A stretch of 64,000 nucleotides of DNA, from contig JAWZYV010013146.1 in the NCBI GenBank assembly GCA_038373885.1, forward strand, positions 62,001 to 126,000, read 5' to 3'. Made by a program: the position numbers and the translations under genes. This DNA is from Cheiracanthium punctorium. Its lineage: Eukaryota > Arthropoda > Arachnida > Araneae > Cheiracanthiidae. Shown piece after piece: positions 11,567-23,400 of the stretch. Every line of letters starts with the position of its first letter. Position 1 is the stretch's first letter. The notes beneath the pieces were generated by a model, which was not told where the DNA came from, did no database searches, and worked only from the letters and a program-made list of their open reading frames with translations.

Positions 11567-12011
11567 TTTTCTATTTAAAGCATATTTCTTTTTAGAAATT
11601 ACTTTAAATTGAATTGTACCGGATTATTAGATGTACCCGTCGTTGACAGGTTAGTATGTAATGGAGGTTTCCAAAAATCTCGACTTTTCGTGAGCATTAT
11701 AGGAGAACAAAGAACAGAAGTAGCGTATTGGCAAAGGCATAGAAAAAAAAGTATAACTTCTGTCTATAGTTAAATAATTACAGGCTAGGCAATAGGTGCT
11801 GAGTGAAATTCTCAATGGAGAAAATACTTTATATTCAAAATTAACGTTCTATTTTAGTAGAAAAGCTTTTAATATCAAGAGGTCATTCCGCTCCTGTAAC
11901 TAAATTTTGTTTGATTCACTACAGATATTTTAATATTGCCCCTCCAGAAAACTGCGCAATTTTCAAAAAATCTAGAACAGCAAATAAACATTAAAAATAT
12001 CGAAGAAATTT

Positions 12012-12080
12012 TAAAAATTTAACAGCTAACTAATATATTAATTCCGGATAAAAATTTAACAGCTAACTAATATATTAATT
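12012..12080. repeat. Tandem duplication, 32 bp twice
   Basis: The 32-bp segments 12012-12043 and 12049-12080 are identical, separated by CCGGA. This is a recent local duplication in AT-rich DNA. Confidence 0.9.
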
Positions 12081-12949
12081 ATAGCGATTCCATTAAAAAA
12101 AATGAAATTTTGCAAAGTTTTAAAAATTATTCAAACACAAAGAGTAAAATAAATAAAATCAAGCATTTATTGATTTGGTCGGTACGGATCATCATATTAC
12201 TAAATTTCATTCCATTCTCTAAAACTGTTTTTGAGAGATACGAGACCAAATATTTACAGGATTTTTACAAAATCTCAAAATATTTGAAATGTTTGAAACA
12301 ATTTTGGCATCTATAGTTTACACATTAACCCACATAACAAAATTTCAAATTGAATTCTATTCCATTACAATTTTTCAGGAACAAACACTTTCTCTATTTT
12401 TGCAAAATTTCAAAATCTATTTAAAAAAAAAAAGAAATACTTTGACACCTATAGTTTAAGTGGCCACCTATGATGATGCTAAATTTTATTTCATTCCCTT
12501 CAAAGGTTTATATATGTGATAGACAAACAAATGTTTAGACATTTTAAACGAATTTTCTGAAAAGCTCAAAAAACTAATCCAAATTTTAAAAATTTTGTTC
12601 TCGGTGTCAATTACTGGTGTCGCCACTATGACAACATATAAAATACAGAAAAAAATAGAAATTTCCAATATTCTGTAATAAACTATACATGAATTTTCAA
12701 AGTTTATTTAAGTTTTGAAAACAAAAATTTTGTTTCTAGATAGTTTTAGCAATTAGCAATTACTAGTTAATGTTTATTATTGCTTAAAGTGTCACTTACT
12801 GGTGCCCTTACCCTAAAGATACCTAGTCTAAGTACGAAAAAATTCGATTTGAATTCCGCAGATAAATTTGTTCTACAGAGAAGAAATATTTATGCAGATA
12901 TTTGAGTAAATATTATAAAGGTTTTAGAAATGTTCAATTACATGTAATT

Positions 12950-13124
12950 AGGGGTGGACGCGAAACGGAAAATTGGGGTCTTGCGTCTCTCAAAACAAGC
13001 TAAAAGCTTTGTCTCGTCTCGCAAAATCCCTATATCGTAATGTTAAAAATATTGGCCCCGTCTCGCAGAAAATGCTGTAAATAACTGTCTCGTCTCGCAA
13101 AAAAATCGTCTCTCGTCCATCCCT
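12950..13124. mobile_element. CGAGAC-rich MITE with 10-bp target duplication
   Basis: It starts AGGGGTGGACG and ends CGTCCATCCCT (15 of 18 terminal bases pair). The flanks are the identical decamers ACATGTAATT (12940-12949 and 13125-13134); a 9-11 bp duplication is typical of Mutator-like elements. TCTCGTCTCGCAAAA motifs recur inside. A second copy is at 62056-62207 in opposite orientation. Confidence 0.8.
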
Positions 13125-13570
13125 ACATGTAATTACATATCCAATACTGCACTTTTAAAATTTAAATAAAGTTCAAAAGCTCCATGAATTCACCATCCTC
13201 GTTGAACCCGGTGTTTCGCGTTCAATTAAAAATTTCATTATAGGGAGATTTTGCTGAAATTTCTTTGACGTACTCATTTTTCAAGAAAATGCGTATGTAC
13301 AACGTTCATAAAAAAACATACATTTTTTTTTCAAAAATACTAAAATGACCGTTTCACAGAAAAAAAAAAATTCAAATCTATTTATTTTACACACATTATA
13401 ACTCATCAAATGAAGAAAATCAAAATAAAATCCTGTTGTAAATTCCACTTTATATGCACTGCAATCAGTATTCTTTCATATGCCATGTGCTTTATATGAA
13501 CACAGTTGAAGCTCAGTAAGTGTGTTTTGAGGCACCCTGTTCTTTTTACTTTAATTGTACATTTTTAAGA

Positions 13571-13745
13571 AGGGCCCAGCCATGGCCGAGTGGATACGAC
13601 ACTCGAAACAGTAGTCGCCTGAAGTGTGAAGCTGCCGGGTTCGGGATTCACTTTCGATAATAACGGCCTCCACAGCAATGCAAAATGGCCGATTCCGAAG
13701 TCCAGTGCTCTGCGTTCATTTGAATGAGTTTTGACCAAAATAGTA
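13571..13745 (+). mobile_element. tRNA-derived SINE
   Basis: The A box GGCCGAGTGGATAC (13584-13597) and B box GGTTCGGGATTC (13638-13649) have polymerase III spacing. A non-tRNA body and an A/T-rich end follow. A related head lies on the minus strand at 25010-25197. Confidence 0.7.
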
Positions 13746-14934
13746 CTCAACCTTTTCTTTTTGAACAGTAAATAAAATATTCATTCACATGAAACTGCCT
13801 TTATAAAAGTAGAAAAATTCTTCATAAGAACTTGCCACTTTAATTTGAAAGAAATTATCCATTTTATAAATGTATTACATCAAATTCAACGTCTTTTTAA
13901 GTGTGAATTTATTTAGCTCAATAGTAACTTTCTTATGTAGAAGAAAAAAATAATCAGATTTACATTAAATTTAGCTACAATATATTGGAAAAATCCTCTA
14001 AAGCATATTAATTTGTGGTTTAAATTACTAAAAGTATTACTATTTTATAGAATATACTTAGTCCATAAATATCGATATTTAATTAGCAAAATTTCACCCT
14101 TTTCTTGAAAGAGAAAAAGATATTTGCATATTAAACAATTTTTCTTATTGCATACCAGTTTAAATAGTCAAAATGCAAACTTCTACTACAATTGAGTAGA
14201 AAAAATACCCTTTTGGGTGCAAAAAAATACAATTCTCATTTCAAGATTTTTTTTTCAAACTAACAAAAATATATGTTAATTTACTATAACACGTACAGAA
14301 GCTTTAAGTGATATTGTCACATAATCTATTTAAGATTACTCCAGGAAAAATAAATTTATTCTTTCAAAAGTTTCAAATTTAAATCTTATTACACCCAGAT
14401 ATGAATTATTCTTCTTTCAAAGTTATTTTATACACCAATACACTCTTTATCGCTTGTTTATCCGTAAATTTATCATACATAGTGGTACTCACAGTGTGTG
14501 TTGTGGCATTAAGCTATAGGAAAATCATACATGCACCAAAGAAAAAATGTTTTGCAAGGAAATAAACATATTATATTTAAGTACTTACGAAATCATTTTT
14601 ATTGTATTGTATTGTATTCATGAAATTTGTAGAATCATAGCTCTATCAGACACATTGCTATTTTCGTGGAAGGTTCACCCTTGAAATGCACTAAAAATTA
14701 ATATTAAATTTAAATAGAAATATGTTTAAAGTAAATGTTCTACCAAATTAAGAGTAAAACACATGATGTCCGAAACTAGATGTAAACATGTGAATAAAGC
14801 GAAGTTCATGGTTAACATTAGTTAGAAAACAGAAGTTTAAATAATGTTTCCAGCGAAGTTACTCTTAACCTCTCAAGAACTATGGAATTTGGGACTACGG
14901 AATGCGCCATCTTGCCACTTCCTGTTTTCAGTGA

Positions 14935-15060
14935 GCAGGCCTGGTTTATTAGAGGTTATGGTTGGGGCCCGTTGCGCGGCAGCTGATCTAACTGTCTGGA
15001 GTTTTGGCCGGTTTTCTCCAGATGTAACGTGAATACGCATTATAACCCCTTAGAAAGTCC
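14935..15060 (+). repeat. SINE body fragment
   Basis: The segment with CTGTCTGGAGTTTTGGCC and GGTTTTCTCCAGATGTAAC matches, on the opposite strand, the 3' body of the SINE at 25010-25197. The tRNA-like head is absent, so this is a truncated copy. Confidence 0.7.
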
Positions 15061-15668
15061 ACCGACCGCTGCACCCACCCCGTCCAGGGCAGATAGTCCA
15101 TGCTTAGCTTTGCCATAACAACACAAACGAACTTTAAAAGAATTTCTTTGAAAACTTTGAAAAAAGTGAAAACATAAGTTTCACTTTTTTGTGGAAAACA
15201 ACATTTTAGGATATCATAACAAATCCTTAACTTTCCAGCAATTTTATAACAAGAAAGGGGATATTTCGACATCTGCCTCTTACCCTCTCGTAGCAGATGA
15301 AAGTGAACAAGTAAGAAATAGATTCGTTCTTTTGCTCTTTCTTAGAAACAATGAAATGCTTAACGAGCCAGCCATCTCCAAAGGATTTCTGAGATAAAAA
15401 TAAACGGTTGTTTTCCGGTTTAAATTCCAAGCACCAGAAACATTCACAGAAGTCATCTAATGACAATGAAAGGAATTAAAACCTGATGAGCAGTTTTACA
15501 AATATTAACTAAAATTTTCATCAGTTAACCGATGAATTCAGTTCAAACGCCTGCTTTTCTTTTACAAGTTGGATACAAAATAAAGTGAAAAAAGTCTTTA
15601 TCGCTTTTATATGAAGTGTTATCTTAAATTTTCCATAAGTTTTGTGCAAATAATAGTAAATTTTCCAG

Positions 15669-16020
15669 ACGTTTGTATTTAAAAAAATTCAATACTGTCT
15701 TTTTACATCGTTGACTTTAGGGGAAATACTAAAATAAATGCCATCTTAAAATTTTCAAAACTTCATTCATAAAGGACTAACTGAACCATCTTTGTAAAAG
15801 TCTTGTAAATGACCTTTTTAGTATGTCCAAATTTTACAGACCATGATTCTGTGTATTTAAAATATTGCTATAGAGTATGCTGAGCTATTAACTTTTTACT
15901 GTCTTTGACTTCAGTTAAAATACTAATATAAGTGGTATATTCACCGTTTCAAAATGTCATTCGTGAAGAACTAACTGAACCAGCTTTGTAAACGTCTTGT
16001 AAACAAATGACTGTTTTTTC
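15669..16020 (+). repeat. Diverged direct duplication, about 175-bp period
   Basis: Segments 15669-15826 and 15848-16020 share long blocks such as AACTGAACCA and TTTGTAAAAGTCTTGTAAA in the same order, with many substitutions. This is an old tandem duplication with no coding content. Confidence 0.7.
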
Positions 16021-16503
16021 GTGTGTGTCCGACTTTTTTTTAAATTTTCCAATAAAGTCGAAAAGTGTTTGGTATTTTGATTTTTCTGTCCATCCGTCAG
16101 TCCGTACTTTAACTGCTTTAAATAATCATCGCGTTGTAGATTTTATGAATGGTTCTGCCATACACAAAATTATTACGCGATTGAAGGTGTTTAGCTTGAA
16201 CAGTTCTTTTATCAGAGCAATTAAAAGAATCCTTACAAGGAATGCATTTTGCATGCACTTTATTGCAGTCTTCCCATACAATAGAATGTAAATTTTGGCT
16301 GTTTATCAGATAAACTATTAATGTTAGCCTAAATTAAAGTTCAGAACAGCATAATCTTTCATATTTGAAGAAAATTAAAAGATTTTTAAAACGCTGCAAC
16401 ATTTTTCATTCCATTCCATTTAGTCATTTTTTAGATGAGATTCGAGACAAAAAAGTTACACAACCTTCAAAATATCTTCCGAAATTCGAAATTTTGAAAA
16501 CTA

Positions 16504-16558
16504 ACACACACACACACACACATATATATATATGTATGTATGTATGTATGTATATATT
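16504..16558. repeat. Compound microsatellite (CA)n(TA)n(TATG)n
   Basis: About nine CA units run into TA units and then five TATG units. Such tracts are expected to vary in length between individuals. Confidence 0.95.
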
Positions 16559-17360
16559 TACCCATGATGCTATCAGAGTCAGAGAGATGTAGAGAACTGC
16601 TGAAGTAAATACGATAGTGATTCCTCGGGCATAGATATTTATTAGGTATTTGATAAATAATTTTCGATTGTAATAAACTTACTTGAACTATATACTTTTA
16701 TAAATGTGTGCTACCTATTTTTTTCCTTAATTAGATATGTTTCGCATAATGAATTTTTAAAATAAGGATTGGTCGTAAAATCTAGTGAATAGCGGTAAAT
16801 ATACCTTTCCATTACATTCGTTATCTTTCATGGATTTTTACTGCCAGAAACTGCAGTGCTCCAAAAAATGTAATGGAGAAACGACTGTCAGTGTACATAT
16901 TCAAAAACAAGAGAAATGAAACAGGAAACGTTTTCTCACTTAAATCCAGGTGAGAAGTTAAGTGTTACACCTTTTTTTTCCGAGAAACGTGTGTTTACCG
17001 CAATAATATTATTTTAACGTCTTCCTCTCTTGTTGAATATATGTGATTGTTCTTTTACTTTCATTTAAAAGAATATACCAGGGTGAGAAGCGTTAAGTGA
17101 AGAGTTTAAGTCAATTCATCCTTTGTCAAGATCTACCCTACTAACATCAAGATCCTATCTTATTAGCGTCGCAAGTTTCGCTATTAATCTAAATGTGCGA
17201 AATCATCACTTCAATGCCACTTTTGTGAAACAGACAGGGAAAAAATCATCACATTAAGTTTTTCGGTTTTGAGGCAGTGCAAAACGGCAAGACATTTGTT
17301 TACAGAACAACCTTGGAAGATCGGGACCTGAACTAGCCGATTTTAGAGTCTGACAAATCC

Positions 17361-17652
17361 GCCACAGCTGGTGGAACGACGCTGTCTCTTTGGCGGTTGG
17401 ACGCATACCAAGCGTTTGAAAGTGTTATTCAAGGCCTCGGTAAAATCTGAGGAGGATCTTAAAATAAACCACCTGGGGACTGCCTGCTTTGCGTGGGAAG
17501 AGTCGCGATTAGTAGTTTCCTCACCACTTTGTTCCGTTTTATTCTATATCCCCTTCTCTCTAGCACCGGTTGATTTCCACGCAGCCTTGTGACCTTTTAC
17601 AGATCGAACTCTCCAACTTTAAATTTCGTAGGATACCGAAAGTTAATTTACT
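17361..17652 (+). promoter_or_regulatory. Probable promoter/5' UTR of the muscle gene
   Basis: The 290 bp before the head exon are less AT-rich than the flanks. They contain CAGCTG (17365-17370), the E-box form bound by myogenic bHLH factors. A pyrimidine-TTTTACAG at 17593-17600 could be a 3' splice site, so the first exon may be non-coding and further upstream. The regulatory role is inference. Confidence 0.3.
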
Positions 17653-18368
17653 ATGGTTCACCACAGGCCCATGTCAAACATGTACGGCGACAACTACAGC
17701 TTCGGTAAATCCCTGTACGACGATGTCGAGAGGAATTACAGGAACACCCTGTCCAAAACCAACCTAAGGTCCGACAGGAGAGACCTGAGGATGCACACCT
17801 TCGCCGGGTCACACCTCCACGGAGGGGCACCGGCAGTGGAAAAGGTCCAGGCCCCAAAGGTCAAGGGGTCCACTACCAACGATCTGTACGCCCCTCTGAA
17901 TGATACACCCTACACACGCGGCGGCTACTACGATCACTTGCGAGCCACCAGCCCAGAACCCAGGAAGAGAGTCACCACCAAGTCTTCACCCCTTCTGGAC
18001 GAGCCCCTCGAATACAAGAGTCGTCCGTTGAGATTCTCCACCGATACCGAATACATGACCTTGCCCTCGAGGTACTCGGACATCGACAACGACTTGAAAA
18101 AGACCACAAAAGTGACGACCACCACAACCGAGAGCTGGGTTCCGCTGACCACTTATATTTACCATACGCCTTTCCACTCGTATTACTACAAGTCGACGCC
18201 ATACAGCAGCTACACTTACAGGACCGCCGATGACCTGTACAGCTACAACTACGCCGATGACTACAAAAGATATGCGACTACAACGACAAAAACGACAACC
18301 AAGAATGTTGATGCCTTAGACCTGAGCACGACCACCAAGTACAATTACAGCTCATACGTAGACAAATG
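17653..18368 (+). CDS. Muscle coiled-coil (paramyosin-related) protein, head exon
   Basis: This is the first coding exon: 238 full codons plus two bases. The ATG has A at -3 and G at +4 and starts the open frame. The encoded head is low-complexity and rich in Tyr, Thr and Ser, with runs such as TTTTTESW and SYYYKSTPYSSYTY and basic stretches, and no membrane segment. It ends at AAATG|GTGAGT, a strong donor that removes the in-frame TGA seen in genomic DNA. The two leftover bases TG join the C at 39765 to form Cys, so the phase fits the rod exon 21.4 kb away. Codons are much more GC-rich than the surroundings. A non-coiled Tyr/Ser/Thr-rich head on a paramyosin-like rod recalls insect miniparamyosin, made from an internal promoter of the paramyosin gene. 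That parallel is inference. INCENP is nested in the following intron on the other strand. Confidence 0.8.
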
Positions 18369-18940
18369 GTGAGTATGTTGAATTAATAAGCATGTATCTC
18401 AGATTTCAGATTTCAGGTTCTATTTTAAATTGAAGGAAAAGCGTCGAGAATTTGAACATAAAATAAAGTTCTTTTCCGCACATACAACCGTCAGAATTTT
18501 CTCTATATGAATTTTTATCTACTATTAAATACTCTTTGATAAAGTTAATTAATTGCAAATAAGTTGAATAACATTTCGAATGAAGATAAATGGAGTTTTT
18601 AAGAAAAATCAAGCTAATAAAGCCAATACCTTAATGATTAAAGTACATTGATATTAATACGGTTCAGTGGAATGTAACAATATGAGTTTAAAAGTATGAT
18701 AGTAAGCGCTTCTTGTAGGAATAATGGTAGATTTGCAATTCTTCAAAACAGTTTTTCTCATTTCTTCAGTGTCAACGACTACCATCAAGAGAAATCCGAT
18801 TCTTGATGGAACAGATGAGTTAATTGCCTATTTCTGTGAATAGTTGTCAGCTTGAAACTCATTTGTTAGAGATCAGGACCCATAATCTTTTTTTTAACAA
18901 AGTTTGGTAACTTCTGAGCTTTTTTTTAACGATTAATTTA

Positions 18941-18971
<31 letters not shown>

Positions 18972-19679
18972 TTTTTCCTTTATCGAATATTATCGTTGTA
19001 CAGTCAACTATCAGAGCATTGTACATGCAAAAATGCTAAAATCTTCAAACGGAAACTTTTTTCTCACAATTTCTTATTATATTTATCTATTTATTTCATT
19101 TCATTTCTAATTATTTCTATTGGCGTGGATTATAAGAAAAATAGACTTCTCGTCCTCTTTAACTTCAATGATAATAAACTCTTTTTTTTTCTCATTTAAC
19201 CTTAAACAAAACATTTCCTGCCATTAAAAAATATCGTCCTCAAGACGTGTGCTAGAGTACATTTCAATCAGTTTTCCTTTTACTCCTCTCCCCGGTCTTT
19301 CAGAACTTTTTGTAATGAAATTAGGAGTCGAATGAATTTTCTTCCGAACATGTTGAATGTCACTGTTCTTCAAACGGGGAGAATAAACTTATTTAAAAAA
19401 AAAAAACACTTTTTATGAAAATATTTCGGGAAATTGAGAATATTTTAAATGTGTAAGTCGAATTTCAAATAATTTTCGAAAAATCGTAAATTAATTACAA
19501 CAATACATTTTTGGTTTAAAATTTTAAATTACTCGGTGGAAGAAATCAATTGCAATTTGAGATTTCACCCTGGAAGTAGACTTCACCAGAATGAAAACTC
19601 GATTGATTAGCATGATGAGAAAGGGATATAGGCAAGCATTTCGTCCGTGAAAACGCATCGAAAGCGGCTTTGAAGATTC
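18369..19679 (+). other. Start of the 21.4-kb first intron
   Basis: The donor GTGAGT opens at 18369. The stretch is AT-rich and holds a (TA)13 tract at 18944-18969. No other structure is seen. The intron runs to the acceptor at 39762-39764. Confidence 0.6.
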
Positions 19680-19964
19680 AGAACCTTCTGGGATATTCTA
19701 GAACAGTGGCGGCCAATCTTTTGCATATCATGTGTCAAATGTTTTCATAGAGAAGTTCAGATGCGCCAAACAACTCAAGCTCCTTTTTATTTCCTTACGT
19801 CTACAAATTGAGTTTATTGTCTCAAAACAATAAGTAGGCAGAAGGATGAAATACGCTATATGAAATCATCCAATACCCCCAAGTTTGGCGCATGCACCAC
19901 GATTCGCCACCTCTGTTCTAAAGCATTCTAGAACATCTTAGAACATTCTTCAGCGTTCTCGAAC
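19680..19964. repeat. Degenerate 10-bp array resembling heat-shock elements, split by a MITE
   Basis: Read in steps of five, the DNA at 19925-19964 is attct agaac atctt agaac attct tcagc gttct cgaac. Six of eight pentamers fit alternating nTTCn/nGAAn, the heat-shock factor site. Before the MITE, 19680-19704 reads agaac cttct gggat attct agaac in the same alternation. Removing the MITE and one target copy keeps the 5-bp phase. It may be a decayed (ATTCTAGAAC)n satellite; whether it binds HSF is unknown. Confidence 0.55.
19704..19915. mobile_element. hAT MITE, 212 bp
   Basis: The left end CAGTGGCGGCCAAT pairs with the right end (minus strand CAGAGGTGGCGAAT). The flanking octamers TTCTAGAA and TTCTAAAG agree at 6 of 8 positions. 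It interrupts the phased GAA/TTC array. Confidence 0.75.
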
Positions 19965-20539
19965 TTCCAAACTTTTCTTCAATGTGTTTAAACTCGACTC
20001 CCAACTGCTTCACCAATATTAGAAGAATTCACTATTAGCATTCACTATTAGAAGAACATTTTGCAGCATTCTTGAACATTCTGGCTAGTCTCGCCCATTT
20101 CGGTACTCGATTCAACGACTTCACTTTAGAAGTCCTCTGGTGTGATGACTTCTTTTGATTCCTATATCTTCGAATCCGACCTCTGCAGCTCTAAACCGAA
20201 ACCTTCATGGATTGAGGTTACAGTACCAACCAACCCCCATGGGGCTGAGCTAGCTGTTGCGGAGTTTTAGCGGGACACCCACAGAAAACTACTCTTTCTT
20301 TTATTAAATATATTCATTTGTAACAAATTTTGAAAGTTATGCTGTAAATTATAATGCAGTAAGTAAATATTTGAATTTAAGAAATTCTACTAATTTCTTC
20401 CTTAGAACAATCGGATTATTTAAAAACATGCGAAAGAGAACTGTTTAAGAACACCTTTTTTCAATGCAGAACGATTGAGATAGTAAACGATTTGGCATAT
20501 TGAAACAATTAAAAAATGTAGTAATTGCAATATACTATA

Positions 20540-21300
20540 AACAAATTCTAGAAATCAGCGTTAAAACGCCACACTCTATGTACATAAAAAAAAATATTTG
20601 TTTGTCCATAACCTCCAATCTCCGAAAGTTCGGCACAGATCGCTTTGAAATTGTCCCACAAATTTACATTCATGTACGGTGTCTTTATATGTCTATTTTA
20701 TGGATGTGATATCTAGAATAGACATGGTCTTTTTCTTTCTTTATTTTTATTTATTTATTTTTTTGCATCACTACTACGACAAAGTCTGTGGGGCGTAGAT
20801 AGATCTGGAAGATGGCGATTTTCCTGACTCCTATCTTCAGTTCAAGGGGTTGGAAGGATTATCGATTAAAAAAAGAGTGTGTGTTTTGAGAGCTTTATTT
20901 TCGGGAATCTATCTATACTAATAAATTAATATAAATGCAAATGTCCGTGTGTTCAAAACCTCGAATCTCCAAACGTCCTTCTTCCATAGCTATTTTTAGA
21001 GCTTCTTTTGCGGTCTATGAAAGGTGGATCTAACAGATTCCGTTCTCCTATTTTTCGCTCATCTTACTTTTCAGCAGGGACCGATTTGCAGAGATGGGGG
21101 ACCAGGGCAACAGCTTCATTGGGAGGGGGGGGGGCTCGTACAAGAACTTTCTTATACCCTACCAAAGCTGTACCCAGGGTGCTCGGCACTCGATTCACCG
21201 AAATTTCGATATTTGTTAATAAAATAATAATGGTACGTCTTTTATGAAAAAATTTGCCTTTCCCACCGTTTGGGCGCTCCCCGAAATTTTTTTCTGGGTG
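20540..21300. mobile_element. Helitron-like fragments
   Basis: TCTATACTAATAAA at 20913-20926 resembles the 5' ends of many arthropod Helitrons. Both 20588-20670 and 20925-20985 contain a related block ending in ACCTC..AATCTCC. A GC-richer block follows at 21090-21200. No replicase/helicase gene is present. The family assignment is tentative. Confidence 0.3.
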
Positions 21301-22086
21301 CATTCCCGTACTCTAAAAAGCATCTTTCATATTAAACCATACAAAGATGGATGTTAGTTACAGCATAAAAATGATTATTTGATCAAGATGCACAATGAAA
21401 TGCAATAGTTCGATGATAATATTATGTAGGATAATAATATTTCAATTATATTATTTAATTTTCAATCATTCATTTTATTGCATAATTTTCAAGTAACATG
21501 TTTTACAATATTTTTGTATTTATTTTCCCAAAATGCTTATAACAGAGCATTTATTTATAGTGGAATGGGATTCACTTTGCTCCACCTAGGAAGCTATTTC
21601 CTTTTATATGTTCCGATTGAAAATCGGCTCTATGGTTTCCTCGCGTTCAGCATACATCGCTAAATAGGCCTAAATGATAGGTTTGCGCTGAATAATCGAA
21701 TGAGACAATACCGTTTAGCTGAAGAAAATTGTGGATATAGTGTTAACGGTATGAGACTGTAAAAAAGTATTTATTTTTACAACTATATTTCATGAATTAG
21801 TTTCTCTTGTTATAAATTAAAATAAAAATTTGCAAATTTTTTAAAAGGTAATTTGGGGGGAGGGGCAGAGCGCTTGCCCCGAATACCCTTCCGAAAATTA
21901 GTCCCAGCTTCTCAGAGCGATTGGCAGTGAAACTGACCGCTTTCTTTTAATCAGACAGCGCCACAGCAACGAGCGACCATTTTGATTTATATTGTATGGA
22001 GAAGATTTCGAATGGATGGGAGTTTGTAAGTTATGTTGAATGCACGGACTTGAATATGGGACGATCATCGACTAGCAGCAGACATG
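21301..22086. other. Intron sequence without visible features
   Basis: AT-rich, with short G-runs at 21856-21864 and some GC-richer DNA at 21900-22060. I recognise no gene or repeat. Confidence 0.45.
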
Positions 22087-22195
22087 CCCTAATAGCACAA
22101 TTAGTCCGAAATACGTTTAAAACACGTTTTTTAACGTCAAAAAACGTGTTTCCAACGTAAGTTGAACGTTTTTTGAACTAGTTGTGCTACTAGGG
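22087..22195. mobile_element. Very short MITE, 109 bp
   Basis: The ends CCCTAATAGCACAATTAGT and, inverted, CCCTAGTAGCACAACTAGT pair with two mismatches. The interior is made of ACGTTTT / AAAACGT inverted motifs. No clear target duplication is seen. Confidence 0.65.
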
Positions 22196-22436
22196 AGGCA
22201 AATAGCGTCAACCTCTCAAACGAAACTACTCGACCCCGTTTAATGATTAGCCACAGCGACGAATCATGATGCAATCAACTGCTAACACACGCATGCGCAC
22301 ACCATAAACTTAATGACTGCGATTCACAGTGCCATCTTACAGGCAAATTTTATTTAGCTCTTTTAGAATACGTCGAGGATCGTCCTATATCCAAGTCAGT
22401 GGTTGAATATTTAATGGTCTAAACATTTTGTGGGGA

Positions 22437-22607
22437 CCCTTTTTTGAGACCCTTTTTTGACGACAGCTGTCTGTGACAGCCAGCTGTCGTCAAAAAAAGG
22501 GTCTCTTGATCTGTGGCACGCGATGAACGTTACGATCGTCCGCCATCTTGCTGGTACTTAAGTCAAGCGATGGCAACGGCTGCCTTATTTTCAGCATTGG
22601 GAAAGGG
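22437..22607 (-). mobile_element. TTAA-flanked MITE family 1, copy 2 (truncated)
   Basis: The right end GGGAAAGGG is followed by TTAA (22608-22611). The interior GTGGCACGCGATGAACG and CGCCATCTTGCTGGTA match the other copies; the left end is missing. It contains a 24-bp hairpin (22446-22469 with 22481-22505) built on GACGACAGCTG. Confidence 0.75.
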
Positions 22608-23074
22608 TTAAGCTAACACACCATAAATGCGCTCATGAGAGGGGACACATAGGTGATAACTGCCTAGTCGGCTTCAAACTGTAAAACGGGATTAGAGTAC
22701 TACATATTATTATTCTGAGATAACTAGAAGACAAAGCCCGTTGTGGAGGCAACTACAACGGGGGCTAGGAAAAAACATTCCACAAAAATATGTCTACACT
22801 CAACATATTTAATCTTTGTCCACTTAAAATAAATAACTTCATATTCAATTTTTATTACATACCGAAATCGGAATTGCATTTTTTTATAAAAGCGTTCGAA
22901 ATCTTTTCGCATTCGAAAGATTTCGTTTCGCTCGGAACATCCCCTGGTATATCAATGTTCCATGCAGAGGAAATCATTTTATTTGTGAAAAAAAAAAAAA
23001 AAGAAACTGGGTAATCTTGAAAAACTATTTTAACCAAATTAGAATCGCAATTTCCCTTCAAAGCTTGATAACCG

Positions 23075-23400
23075 TGACTTCTATATGACGTCATTACCGC
23101 TCGCGACAACTAATTTAGTCACGCAAATGATTCACTTTTTTTACTTTCGGAAATACAATAGAGCTGAAAATAAAGAAAAATCCCTTGAAAATCAGGCAAC
23201 GGTGGATTTTCAGATTTTTCAAGTAGCGGAGATTATTTTCTTTATTTTTATACATAATTATGAAAAATTTCAAGCGCATGGTACAAACGGTGCAGATTTT
23301 ATTACGTTTTTTGTGCTTAACTTTTCAATCTCTTTCGAGTAATGGTGTTAAAAGTTTTATCTTGGAGTGGTTGAGCGGAATTGTTACACAATCAGTGAGT
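23075..23400 (+). repeat. Direct repeat unit 1 of a diverged pair
   Basis: The order of motifs here (TGACGTCA, AAAATACA/AAATACAA, TAATTATGAAA.ATTTCAAG, GGAGTAATGG, GTAAAAGTTTT-like) is repeated at 24690-25265. The two are an old duplication about 1.6 kb apart. No coding content. Confidence 0.6.

Larger units (their letters stand above)
8797..12814. mobile_element. 4.0-kb DNA transposon with subterminal repeats
   Basis: The left end AGGGTAGGTGCACCAGTAAT and the inverted right end (minus strand AGGGTAAGGGCACCAGTAAG) form 26-bp TIRs with 3 mismatches. The inner motif ACCAGTAATTGACAC recurs near both ends (about 8827 and 9210; inverted at about 12604), a pattern typical of transposase-binding subterminal repeats. 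Both ends are flanked by AAA. No transposase survives; the middle is filled with later insertions (9278-11074, 9471-10110, 10661-10775, 11171-11566). I cannot name the superfamily. Confidence 0.75.
13750..17360. other. Non-coding DNA upstream of the muscle gene
   Basis: No gene is visible. The stretch holds a SINE body fragment (14935-15060), a diverged direct duplication (15669-15826 against 15848-16020) and a compound microsatellite (16504-16558), listed separately. The rest is plain AT-rich sequence. Confidence 0.5.

Noticed and set aside
17934..18202. Minus-strand open frames opposite the head exon
   Set aside because: Antisense shadows of a GC-rich coding exon.
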